Part shown: positions 1 to 14,700 of the stretch, in pieces
Numbering within the stretch: the stretch's first letter is position 1
Layout: the number at the start of each line of letters is the position of its first letter
Assembly (NCBI RefSeq): GCF_003369915.1
Contig: NC_046675.1
Location: 28,024,001-28,088,000 of the forward strand
Direction of reading: 5' to 3'
DNA from: Drosophila miranda
Lineage: Eukaryota; Arthropoda; Insecta; Diptera; Drosophilidae
Length of the DNA: 64,000 nucleotides
Made by a program: the position numbers and the translations under genes
The notes under the pieces: model-generated
What the model saw: the letters and a program-made list of their open reading frames with translations, nothing else
Told to the model about the DNA's origin: nothing
Databases searched by the model: none

Positions 1-1056
1 GTGCAAAATCCGTAATCGGATCGCAATTATCGAGCCCATATATAAGCATATAGTTTATCACTCCCCTCACAATCCACATATAATATACTTTGTATAGTAT
101 ATTGGCCGGCTGATAGGAGACGAGGAGCCCTATCAACAGGTTGTCCTCCAAGCATACACCCCCACCCCTCCCCGATTTTACCGAGTACTGCAATAGGAGG
201 CTTGTTTAGATTTCGGAAAATTGAGAGGCGAAACCGCAGAAAATATAACAAATTTCAGGGAAACGCAGCCGCAAAACAGAACTCACGCCACACACAAAGC
301 GATGCGACGCGACAGCTCCAGTTTCCATCACCCGATCTCGATCCAAGACCGGCCGGCCCTCCCCCATTTCTATGTCTAGACTCTAGACTACAGACTGGGG
401 ACAAGGGCAAAGATCGGAAGCACCTAACTACCTATCTAACGTTTTTGGGTCGAGTGCAAAGTTCAGTTCCGAACTTTCCCCCATAGTACGTATGTACACA
501 TGTTCGTTTATGATAGCACCTGTCGCAAAAACAGTCTAAATTATAGAGCAAGAACATTACTTATAGACAGAAAAAGAGAGAGGGAGATAGAGATTAAACA
601 ACTTTTCGGGTGACTCAAAGAGGAGGCCGTTGACCAAAGTTCATCATTTGCCTAATTAGTTTTTTCGCTTTTTCTGGGTCTGCTCCAGCGTTTACTGCCT
701 CTCTTTACGATTATTCAAGACCATTCATGTTCGCCCCCCGATAAGACTTTATGACTTTAATGCGCTTTGCACTCGAAATTCGCCAACGCAACTGTAAATT
801 TTTGGTACAGCAGCCGCAGAAGCAGCAGCATCAGCACGTTTCTTCTTCGTTGCCTCCTCCTTCTTCTTCCTTACCTCATCTCTATTGATTTCCTGCACAT
901 ACATAGCTACACACACACACCGATGGCAGATTTGGCATACTATTGCGAAAAAAGCCGGCCGGTGGTTTTCAGCTTCTCCCCTCCCTCTCTGCACTCTCTA
1001 TTATTTCAGCTGCATTGCGCAAAAATATTTCAATCGATCCTATTTTTGGCACTCAC
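1..1056 (-). other. fabp intron 1 (5' part)
   Basis: This stretch lies downstream of the fabp exon 1 donor and contains no exon I can support. Several open frames on both strands are low-complexity (CT-rich, GA-rich) and have no family resemblance. Nothing else was recognised. Confidence 0.6.
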
Positions 1057-1129
1057 CCAGCTCCTTCATGTACTCGTCGAAGTTCTCGGACTTCTCCAGC
1101 TTGTACTTCTTGCCAACGAAAGATGCCAT
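1057..1129 (-). CDS. fabp: fabp, first coding exon (fatty acid binding protein), partial gene
   Basis: The exon encodes 24 codons plus one base, beginning MASFVGKKYKLEKSENFDEY, which is the N-terminus of the cytosolic lipocalin-fold fatty acid binding protein (helix-turn-helix lid preceded by beta-A). It ends ...MKELG at a clean GTGAGT donor, with the intron starting at 1056. The remaining exons lie beyond base 1 of the window, because 1-1056 shows no further FABP coding sequence. The family binds long-chain fatty acids in the cytosol. A TATA box lies about 90 bp upstream. Identification rests on recognition of the conserved N-terminus only. Confidence 0.9.
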
Positions 1130-1213
1130 CGTAGAATTTGATTTTTATATTTCACTTCGATAAACAAGAACCAACGGAACTAAAAGACTGCAAAAAGCTT
1201 CGCGTCGCGGGGG

Positions 1214-1224
1214 CTTTATATATA
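1214..1224 (-). promoter_or_regulatory. fabp TATA box
   Basis: On the minus strand this reads TATATATAAAG, about 85 bp upstream of the fabp ATG, placing a start site near 1185-1190. It is followed by a GC-rich stretch typical of a short 5' UTR. Motif-1 (CGGCCACACTG, 1266-1276) and motif-6-like sites (1290-1308) lie just upstream, so this promoter combines a TATA element with housekeeping motifs. Confidence 0.6.
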
Positions 1225-1265
1225 CGAGCACAACAAAAATAATAAAGTTCGGAGCGCAACGGCAA

Positions 1266-1660
1266 CAGTGTGGCCGCAGGTCTACCGATAAAATATACCG
1301 TAAATATACTGACGAATTGGAGTTTTATTATACATATTCCTCGATTTTGATCTTCCGTCGGATATTACTAGCTAGAAAGAACGCCAAGCTGTGCCCACAT
1401 AATTTTATCCGATTAATGAACCTATTTTGTACTTGACTGGTTTAACTCTTGCTTTTGTTGGATTTTGCCTAAAAAAAAGGTTTTAGCGAAAAAGGTCAAA
1501 AAAAAAAAACCTGCTCAATTTCGATATTCCGTTAAATAATGCTGGCTAACGAAGACCCTTAGCTCTGCCCACATAGTTTTATCCCATTAATGAATACATT
1601 TTCTACAAGATTGGCTAGTTTTTAGTCCTTTAAACAAATAAATGTGGAATGGGACTCATT
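1266..1660 (-). repeat. Dispersed promoter-associated repeat, copy 1 (upstream of fabp)
   Basis: Read on the minus strand, this contains two degenerate tandem units, each with an AAAATTATGTGGGCA-like core (near 1385-1415 and 1565-1595) followed by TAGCTAGTAATATnCGACGG and GAGGAATAT. It then has GTCAGTATATTTACGG, GGTATATTTTATCG and finally motif 1, CGGCCACACTG. The same order of blocks recurs upstream of the Tudor gene, Nup93 and glorund. The copy points in the direction of fabp transcription. Its left limit is approximate. Confidence 0.7.
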
Positions 1661-4265
1661 GTTTCTAACGATTCATGCCCGATTTAAAGAAGAGGGCAAG
1701 CATTTTGGTATATGTATGTATTTATAGCTTTCGCTCTCTGAAAGCTTCTTTTTGTCGCTCTCCTCTCCAACGATTCTATTCTATTGTCGAATTTGAAAAG
1801 TTTTGTGTGTGTGTGGCTGGACACCCACCTCTCGGGCCTGGCGTGTAGTTGGGCTGTAGACCAGCCCCCTTGCACCTTGGCTTGGCGCGATCAATTCGGG
1901 TGCAGCTTTAATTGAGTCAAAGGGACCGACTTAATAACGGACGCGACACTAGCACTAGCACAGATCTTATGCTAAATATCATATAGGAATATATTGCATA
2001 CAATACACCCCCCCCCTCCAAGGAATTCTCATAATTTGGGTCAGCCACACCGGCCGGCGCATCTTTGGCCCCCATTTAAATGTTTGCTGGGTCTGGCGAC
2101 ACAATCCATTGCATATACTAAATAATGTATGTATCTTTTGAAATCCGTTGAATTGTAATCTAATCGAGCATTTCCTTCCACCCATGCCAATCCAATCCAG
2201 TGGCTATATTAATATTACACACGATCTCCTCCCCATGCCATGCCCATTCCCAAGTCCAGAAGTCGCACCTACCGAACGATTTTATTCTGTTTGTTGCTTT
2301 CTGTTATCTTATTAATTCAATTACCGCCTTGCTTCTCCTCCTTCTCTTAGTTGCAGATAAAACGGTGGCCCCCATGGGAGTTTTTCGATGGGAACTGCTG
2401 TGTACATATCTTATCTGCTGTGTACAAAGATAGCTGTCTGCAATTCAAAAAATCGTTTGCATTCGCCGTTAATCGATATACATGTATCGCTTCCTTTTCC
2501 ATTGTATCGAAGTGCCGCCTTGGCGAACACATTTTAAACACGTAGAACGACGAGAGATCATTGCATTATGATCTGTATTATTCCATAAACTATAAAACAA
2601 ATCCATATACTCTAAATATATTTATTCAGATTTCAATAGTCTGATACTATTCGTTTTTACATTAACAACATGGAAATTATTGAACAAATATTAACAAAAA
2701 ATGGCAACAAAAAATCATCATCATTATTTTCTTGATCTTTTTCTCTTTTTAACTGAAATCAGGGCCAAGTAAGTGAATGCCTTTGTGCATTCGAAATATG
2801 AGACACCCCCGCAGCAGCCTATGTCCATTTTTGTAAGCTATAGATCCATACTGTCATATATGTATGCGTAGATATTGTATTTTTAGAATTATCCAAAGGA
2901 AATAACAGTGATTAATTAGAGGTATACCTAAAATAGATTCGTTATACATATATCAAAATGTACATTTTTTTTGTTTGTTTGTTGAGAAGGAAGCCAGTGT
3001 GTGTGCGGTCTAAATACAACTGAACTTTCAATGAATAAATCCAAATTAAACCACCGATCGACAATCATTAAATAGGCGAAAATATTCAAATCAAAAGAAG
3101 AATCTATTTGGGTTTCATTGGCTTTCTGATAAGATACGCTTTCGGTTCTCGATAGTAGTGCTGTTCGATTTCATTAAGCTGAGTTCTGTGTGTACTTGAT
3201 GATACATAAAATGTACAATTTTTCAGAAGACTAATATTAAATACAACTAAAAGTGTAACAAATCTTGGGAGCTCATATGTACTCGCGCATATATACAGGA
3301 TTTCGCATCTCTTTAATTTCGAATGTGTAAGTGGTTGAATCTAAACGTAATGAGACACATATCGCCATACTTAACATCATATCATTAGTGGGTTGTATGG
3401 GTAGTGGGTGTGTGTATGCACTATTTTCCAAGCAAAAGACTTTAAAGGAAGGGCCTTAATTGGTATTTCTTGTTATTTCTTAACTAAAAAATGTATATTT
3501 CATTGTTTGTTCAGTCAACAGACGAATCCTTCGCAGAATTCGTTTGTTCAACAACTAAATAATAATTAAAATGTCGCTACAGTTAGCAACCGCAACTAAA
3601 CTAAATACCGCAATATAAAATTATTTATGTATATAAAATATTTACAATCATTCCAAACTTGTGTGTGTGTGTGTTTTTGTTTCTCTTAAAATCTAGTTCT
3701 AATCGTATTTTTCTTGCTGTTATTAGATTCCGTAAATGTGGGATGCCTTGTGTGTGCGTGTTTGTGTTTAATAAATATTGTTTATGTATGTGCAAAGCAT
3801 TTTTGAGTAGCAGGGATTACAGTTTTCAATATTCCGCCAAAAATAAATATGTTTTTATTGCATTTAATAATTAAAGAACATAACTTTTGAAAAGTTTGTT
3901 GTATTGCAAGGAGTAAAAATTCGTAAAAAGTTCGAATTCGATTAGTTTTTAAAAATTGTATGAATATAATGTACAATATGCTAAAATCACGGCGTCAATG
4001 TAAATATTTTGAAAACTGTTTCACCACTGTATATGATTGTAAAAATGTTTTAAACGCAAAACAAAACCATATTATGTTTAAAGAATTTCAAGGAGGGGCT
4101 TTTGCGTACCAAATATTTTCCCAAAATAAATTCTAGAATCATGGGATGGTCGGTACTAACATAATTTGTCGACAGTGTTTTCCTGTAGTTGTTTCTCGAT
4201 CAGAAATGCTATTAGTTAATGGATTTTGGAGTCTGCTTCCGTATTTCGTAGTATTCGTATTTCGT
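1661..4265. other. Spacer between fabp upstream region and Scm 3' end
   Basis: AT-rich sequence with no supported ORF or RNA gene. The part next to Scm is presumably its 3' UTR. A minus-strand AATAAA at 2621-2626 is one possible distal polyadenylation signal, but nearer ones cannot be excluded. Short GT-rich tracts occur near 3660. Confidence 0.4.
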
Positions 4266-7058
<2,793 letters not shown>

Positions 7059-7599
7059 TCTGCTTCGTTAATTTTGGTCTTTCTAATTACGATTAGCTGA
7101 TATTTCACATTCGCATCTCAATGGATGCCCTCATTCGTTCTGCTCACTTGCAATGGTATTTGTGTTTAAGCGGCAACTCGCAGTCGGTGGGTGGCCAAGC
7201 CAAAAGAATTTTAGCACAATTTACTTTACTGCGTAAAAGCCCGCCCGTCGCACTGGATTTTGTGATCGATCGTGGGCGCTTTGCCTTTGAAGGTGAAAGT
7301 CAATGCTGCACGATATTAGCTATTTTTTGTGACTGCTTTCTGTTTTTGCGCAAACTATTTCTTGCGGCGTTTCCGAGGTCACGTAATAACAATTGAGCGC
7401 ATTGCGACACGACTCCCAGAAAATGCACTCCACATACACAAATTGTCGCCGATTCGGTAATCCCATTTGGCATATCTCAACACCGAAGCAACATTTTCGT
7501 TTCGGTTGGCAAAAACTTCAATTTTTGATTGTTTAAATATACAATCAACGCCGAATTTTTACATTTTTTCTATTTTTGCGTTCAGATCCGCCATATTTG

Positions 7600-7740
7600 T
7601 TTTTCTAAGTGTGGCCGCATATTTGTCAGTGAAATATACCATCGAGCTCTCAGACATATACCGAAATATACCGTAAGAATACCGATGAAAAACGAGCGTA
7701 GCCCATTAGCCCGCCTCTATTTAAACAGGTGAAAAAACTT
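7600..7740 (-). promoter_or_regulatory. Probable Scm promoter with motif 1 and motif 6 array
   Basis: Read on the minus strand: three GGTATAT(T/G)T motif-6-like sites (about 7640-7690) are followed by motif 1, CGGCCACACTT (7607-7617), roughly 550 bp upstream of the Scm ATG. The neighbouring block near 7705-7730 (TTTAAATAGAGGCGGGCTAA on the minus strand) resembles a block found in the repeat copies near 40350 and 44100. The promoter assignment is inference from motif order and orientation. Confidence 0.5.
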
Positions 7741-9950
7741 GGGTAAAGCCACGGAAAATAATACTATTTGTAAATATTTCTTGTACATTTATTATATTGC
7801 GTTTTGATTACCTGTTACTGGTATTTTTAAGCACTACATCACTGTATGGGGAACAGATGTATCGATAGCAGCAATATATCGATGTATGCGATAGTAATTT
7901 ATCAGTTAAATATAAATATTTAAGTTTATCTGAAATCTGAACAAATCCAATGGTAGTACTAGTTGTAAGCGGAGGGTTTCTAAAAGGAGGATGATTTTTA
8001 TACAATTGAAGTCCACAGGTCATTTATCAGATTGAGCTGATTGAAATTACAGAAATTAAAGCATGCTGCTGCTTAATCTTTTGACTACTCATCCTTGACA
8101 ACAACAACCATGGAAAAAGTTACGCAAATGCCAAGTCAGGGCTTAGAATACCTGAAAAACTTTTTCACTAAGTTCTTTCTTGGTATTTGGTATTTCCCCC
8201 TTTGGCGCGTAACTTGATTTAATTGAAAGGCTTCAAAACTAATCCGCAATGAAACTTATGGCAAGTAGGCTCGAAAGAGACTGCTACTGGAAGCCAACAA
8301 CTGAAACTGAGCTCTAACTAAGACAATAAACGTTGCTAATTAAATGTTGTTGTGGAGGTTCTGGAGATTTATTTAGCATTGTTTCTTAAATTATTAATCA
8401 CTCGGTTCGACCGACACTAAGGCACAAACTAAGGTTCCTTGGCATTCAATTATTGCGTATTAACGTGTATAATTGGATGAAGCCGGTTAGCCGTTGGATG
8501 TCGATAGCCTGGTTAATGGATAATTGGATGAATTGAAGCGGCTGCCTTTGGCTCTTGGCTCCTCATTAAATGACCGTTTAACACCGTTTAGTCGCTTAGA
8601 AGTCGATTAGAAAGGGCTGTGAAGAGGGAACAATCTGGTTGAGTCATTGACTTATTACGCAAATCAAACAAAAGATTTTCCCCCAGCGCCCTGGGGGTGG
8701 GATGGAATGGCGCACTGTACTGAGCATTATCCGTGTGTTAATAAATAAATTAATGAGTTTTGTCTTTGTCAACTGAAGTGTATGTGTATGGCAGGAATGA
8801 ACCCTAAAAAGGAATGGTTGGACATGAGTTTGCGTTTAGGGACACAACCTAAACATTTGGCCGCACTTTGGACAGAGATTGATTTTTCTTTAAAGGCAGG
8901 CTCTTGATAGGTGAGCTCCTTTGCAAAAGTACAGATAAACACTACTGTACATCTTTGTGCGGATGACACTTAAAAACCGCCCACCATCACGCACGCAGGA
9001 AAAAGATAACAGGCACATTTTGACAGAACTCAATCAGCTATAAAAAACGCTGGGAGAGCCGTTTGGCCACAGCTACGGCTATGGCTACGTGCTTAATTAC
9101 AAAAACCCCCACATACACCCCACATGTCGCAGACACGCGTTGACAGCAATTAAAAGCATGTCAAAGTTCGTAGGCGGCAAAAGTGCTGTCGATAAGTCAA
9201 ATCATATCCTACTCCACTCCTACAATGTTGCTATGAACTTTAAAAACAAGCCTTCGATTGTGAAAGGTTGATTTTATAACTCATAGTACAAAAAATAAAA
9301 TTTCCAATTCCCCAAAGCCGAGAACTCAGAACCAGTCTGTTCCTCTGTCCCCCCCCCTGTAGGCGGATGGGTTTGACGGATTTATGACGAGCAATTTTAC
9401 ACCTGAATGCGATGCGAGTGCGTTGGCCAAGAATGTCGGAAAACGTTAGCCAACGGCGTCTACGACATGACATTGAGTGGCGCAGGGGTTCCTTTTCCTG
9501 ATCCTGTCAAACAGGGGTAACGATTAAAGTGCAAATAAAACTCATTAATTATTAATTGAGTTCAATAATTACAATGTCACTCCGACCTGTGCGACATGTT
9601 GCACGAGTGCCAGGCAGGCGCCTGCATTGGTGAAACTTTTCGAAACTACTTAATTACGATAATCCCTTGAGGTTGGTCAGTTTCCATTCCAAAATACCTT
9701 ATGCTATATGTAGATCCTTTGTTCTAGTATTGCTTTGCTTTCATCCTGGTCCTTTCATATCGGAAACGTCCTTCAAGGTAAGGTGGCTTAAAAGGTGCGT
9801 GGCGCACGTCTCGTTTCCATTCATTCATAACTCGGCCGCATGGCTCAACATCGTTTCCTTCCTCATTGTCATCATCGTGAGTGCTCGTCTGTCATCGTTG
9901 CTGCCACACGGCCCCACACGGCCACTTCGTGTGGCAGCTTCGTTTTGTGT
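7741..9950. other. Intergenic region between Scm and Dh44
   Basis: No gene was recognised. A DRE (TATCGATA) lies at 7860-7867 with a second ATCGAT nearby at about 7877. The rest is AT-rich with no convincing ORF. Enhancers for Dh44 may lie here, but nothing in the sequence shows it. Confidence 0.4.
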
Positions 9951-9954
9951 TTAA

Positions 9955-9962
9955 TATAAAAA
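9955..9962 (+). promoter_or_regulatory. TATA-like element, candidate Dh44 promoter
   Basis: TATAAAAA is preceded by a hairpin-forming CACACGGCC repeat and followed by a GC-richer stretch (9965-10135). Because Dh44 exon 2 begins directly at a splice acceptor (11731), a noncoding first exon must lie upstream, and this is the best candidate. The link is inferred. Confidence 0.35.
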
Positions 9963-10199
9963 CACGCCATGAATGCTCTGGAGCCTGAGTTCTCCGTTCG
10001 TCGTCAGCCTGTTGCGTTCATACAAGTCGCCAGAGCCAGTGTCAGAGCCAGAGCCAGAGTCTGGTACACCAGAGCAGAGCTTCAGGCATCGCTATTCCCC
10101 AACACGCCTTTGGCATCGCGTCGCGGCGCGACTCGTGAATACATAAAAATCGAAATTCGGTCTAACAAATAGATATATCCCGATCGTCATACAATAAAT

Positions 10200-11730
10200 T
10201 GTATTCCAGATACAAAGAATTTGGGCGGGCATTACTATTGAGAAGGTGACTTTCTGTTCATGTGAATATTTCGAAACGTGTTTTTCCTATCGAATTTTGT
10301 AATTTTAAGTAAGATTCTAAATGGTTTGAAGAAAGTTTAAACGGAAATATACAAAACTGTGGAAGCTGTTCCCCTTGCTTCATAAATATCTTCATAAAAG
10401 TTCTTTTATAACTAGTAATTCGTTAAAGATTCTATGATGCTTGATTTAATTCATAAAATTACTGCAAATGACTAAGGACTTGGAGAAAACAGGCAGTTCC
10501 ATCTTTTAAGTGTGCCCTTTTATCCTTCTTAAATATCATTTAGGAAACACCCTTGTCGGATTTCAAGAACCAAAACTTTTCGCTCTTCTCTGTTCGTAGG
10601 ATATTTGCATATAAATATGTACATATTCTGTATGTTTTGTACATAAAGTTCGAATAGATAAGGCAGTAATTTGGTTCCCTTTGTTGAGATATTTTCTTCT
10701 TTTTTCTTTGTATTTTACGGATGAAATCAAGGAGCATCCTGGCACACAGCTGGAGGCAATCACGTTTCCGACAGCGGCAAATATATTGTATATTACAATG
10801 CCTGACGAGAGCACAATTATCGGCGGGGCATTAGGCCATGGGAGTGGAGTTTTATTGCTCATACGACTAGGACTAGGACTATTCGGTGGTGTCCCAAAAT
10901 CAATATTTATTCAACTTCAAATAGAAAAATGTGTGGGCCAAAGCCAAGAAGTATTATTAGAAAACTCGATTCTATCTCGAGCCGTGAACTTTAACATTTC
11001 GCCTCGATATCCATTCAAGATGGAATCAATAGTCAGGTGTCAGCCAATGGTCTGACGACTGCCAAAAGTGCGCTGGATAATGGTCGAACCCGCAAATCCT
11101 TTTCCCATGAAATGGCACTCATACATATTTGACATGTGATTACCGGCACTTCTAATGCTGCTGCCATTTTAACAGATACTTATATTCGACGGCAAATACT
11201 ACTCGAACGAGTAGTTATGTTATCCCCTCTAATGCTCCTTCTGACAGGTGAGATATCACCCCCCCGGCAGGGGGACTCAAAGGAGGCACAACCATCTGCA
11301 CACATCTCGTAGCATATATTTTGCTTATTTCGATGGAAAATTGAATTCATTAGAATAGTTTCCGAATGGACATGTACGGAATATTTCGACCCAAAAAAGA
11401 CCCCCCTCCCCCCTGACGACGAAATTTTAAAAAAGTCCCTTTGGCATGGATGGATGGATGGACCGCATTCGTACTCGTGTTCATATTTATGTGACCCATA
11501 AATTATACGAGCGCTTCTTGTTGTCAGGGAATATGATGCACATTTCTCACAGGTTAGCTGTCAGCGGTTTAATATTTTCTATTCCAGCGGGAAAAAGTGA
11601 TAGGTCAAAGGTTGCTTTTGGAAAACTGAACAAAGCCCAGGTCGTAAATTACTGAATATCCCTCCAAAGTATCCACCACATTCATTGAATTACTTGCAAA
11701 TCTTTCTCACTTTTTGTCACTTTATTCCAG
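10200..11730 (+). other. Probable Dh44 5' intron
   Basis: AT-rich sequence without supported coding potential, ending in the pyrimidine-rich acceptor TTTATTCCAG immediately before the Dh44 coding exon. Two CCC-rich tracts (about 11260 and 11400) are present. If the TATA box at 9955 is the Dh44 promoter, this is intron 1. Confidence 0.35.
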
Positions 11731-11732
11731 AA

Positions 11733-14700
11733 ATGATGAAAGCCACAGCGTGGTTTTGTCCGGTGTTATTAACTTTACTGTGTGCAACGAGGCTCGTTTG
11801 TACGGCACAGAGGGGCACGGGCGCAGAGCAGCAGCCCGCCGGAAACAGCCACACGAACGGATATCCTTTGGACTACCTGGATGCACGGAACACACAGGTG
11901 CAAATTGCATATATCTACATATTTCCTTTTATTTTTCTGTTTCTGTTGCTGTTTCTGCTTTTTGGATTGCCAACAGTTTTCTTTGAATGGATATTCAATT
12001 ACTTGCATCGAAAACATCACCTGTCGCGACACAGGCTTCAAAAGGTTGATGGGTTTTCCCAATGAAAGGATAACTAACTTATTTCAGTTTTAATATATTC
12101 CGAATACTTCGGTTGTTAGCTAAATAAACCAGTACAAACGCCCTGCAAAAATGAGAGTTTCCCGATTTTACTGGTTTTTCTATCTCACAAATTGGTTTTT
12201 AGTCAAGTGGCGTTAATCCTTTCGAACTAATCTCCTTCCTTTTATAATCTAATCTTGATAGTACTCGTACTTAAGTACTTCAGGGGACAGGTAATGCCTC
12301 AAGTACCTTCATACGGGGTATACGTACTCCCAAATCTCTTGTGATATGTTGGTTTCAATGCCATTGATTATGTCTTCCGACCTGACAACATGAACGGCAA
12401 ACAACAATTTTTGGCTAACGATTTGATTTGTCTATGCCTCATGCCTCATGCCTCACCTAATTAGACGACAACAAAATGTTTATTTGCTTTTACAACTCTT
12501 GTTGACAATCAAAAGTTTTTAAGGAACTTTTAGGGTACTTAGGAGAACAAATAACTTATGTTGTTTGTTGTATTTGTAAGCCAGAGGGATGGAGCGATGG
12601 GGAGGGAGAGAGCGGAAGCTCTGCTCTAATAAATCTGCGGCTTTTAGCTAAGTTTGTAATTAAATATATTTCAGAGAACATCCGCCAAATATTATTGTCA
12701 TAGGAGGTTCATTTTGGTATTTCGTAAATCTAGGGCTAGAACATTTACTCTACTCATGCTCAGAAGCTTAGAGTTATTGAAAACATTGAATCCTTCAATC
12801 CTTCAACCGAGTGTAGTTCCGCTTCCCTCCTCGGAGTCAGTGGTGGATTCCTCCGGCTCTTCGGGAGATTGAGTGGTTTCCTCTGATGATCCGCTTCCCT
12901 CCTCGGAGTCAGTGGTGGAATCCTCTGGCTCTTCCGGTGATTGGGTGGTAGAATCTTCGGGGTTTTCGGAACCAGCAGTGGTTTCCTCATCGGAGTCAGT
13001 GGTGGAATCCTCCGGCTCTTCCGGTGATTGGGTGGTAGAATCTTCGGGGTTTTCGGAACCAGCAGTGGTTTCCTCCTCGGAGTCAGTGGTGGAATCCTCG
13101 GGATCCTCCGGAGATTGGGTGGTAGAGTCTTCGGGGCTTTCGGAATCAGCAGTGGTTTCCTCCTCGGAGTCAGTGGTGGAGTCATCTGGTGCCTGTGTCG
13201 TTTCGATTGGTAAATCAGTAGTGGAATCCTCGGGCTCTCCAGGAGACTGTGTGGTTGAGACTTCAGGTTTTTCCGGAACAGCAGGGACCTCCTCTGATGA
13301 GTTTTCCTTCGAAGGTTCGCGGCTTTTGTCGTGATGAGCCCTAATGTGGTGCTCCCATTCGTTGGCTCTCGGTCTTCCGCCGCTGATCCTCCAGTGGCCC
13401 GAAACACTTCCCTTCCAGCCACCATGTGGCTTGGCGGCCACTGTGGCCATCAGCGCGGCCAGCAATAAGAGCGAAAGAACCTTCATTTTGCAAAGTTGTA
13501 GAGTATACTAACCGGAACGACATTTGGCAATTGCTTTTATAAAAATCAGATAATCATTCCAGATATTGTGACCATACATGAACATTACGTTATCTAATCG
13601 GTAGCCATGGCAAAGGTGGTATCTGATAGCCGAAGTTATAGCGCAGATTGTATGTAATTTTATTTGAATATGTATATACCCATTTCGCTTTGGATTCCAT
13701 GTACAAAAATCAATCAAAATGCGATCCAAGTGGGAAATATCTGAACCCAACACGAGGTATCTTTCTGCCGGGACACTGGACTCCACTGCTGTGTTTTTCG
13801 CTTGTTATACATAGATAAATATGTATGTAATTTGGCCAATTTGTTGACTCACACCACACGCAATTCGTTGTTCTAGATGTTTTTATCAACAAAGGGCTGT
13901 TATCTTGAGTCTGTCTAACAGGTTATTAAGTGGAAAAAAACCCGAAAAAAACAACGATAAGATTTTAAAGTGTGATACCAAACAACAGTTTTCCATAATT
14001 TACAAAACAAGAATCCATCAAATCACAACATAACACATCACTGCTGATATGCTGATGATCCAGTAACTATATTTATACCCTAAGGATACCCTAGAACTAG
14101 TCTTGTAAAATATATGCAATAATCAGAGCCTTTTTGCATTATCCAAGTTTGTCTTGAGAACTTTTCGCCAAGTAATTGTATACTTTTCTCGTTTAGGATG
14201 ATTTTTTGCTCGCAAAGCGCAACAAACCGTCCCTGTCCATTGTCAATCCGTTGGATGTCCTGCGTCAGAGGCTGCTCCTGGAAATAGCGCGCAGGCAAAT
14301 GAAGGAGAACACGCGGCAGGTGAGTGAGAGAAAGTGTGATAAATGCGGTATGAAATGGGGCTGGGGATTGCCCCGCTCAACGCCGCATTGTTTGACCACT
14401 TTGCGTGGTATTTTTAATAAGAAAGGAAACACACAAACTTTTCCCCAGGCGCCAGGAGAAAGTTGTTAAGAGTAATTTGGTGTGGCGCGGAGTATAAATG
14501 AAAATATGGCAGGGCGGGGCTAATCAAAACTAGAATGCCTAATGAGAAATATTTCGAGAAAACCCATAAAGAAGGCAGCTGCTCAAAAGTTTTTTAATAC
14601 CTTGAGCAAACAAAGCAAAACATTACAATACACTTTTCTATAATAAAATATATAAGTACTTGTCGTGTTGTGGCAAGTTTTTGTTTGCCGTTTATCAACG

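Noticed and set aside
12873..13334. A 153-aa Ser/Val-rich open frame on the plus strand
   Set aside because: Shadow of the repeats in the antisense mucin-like gene.
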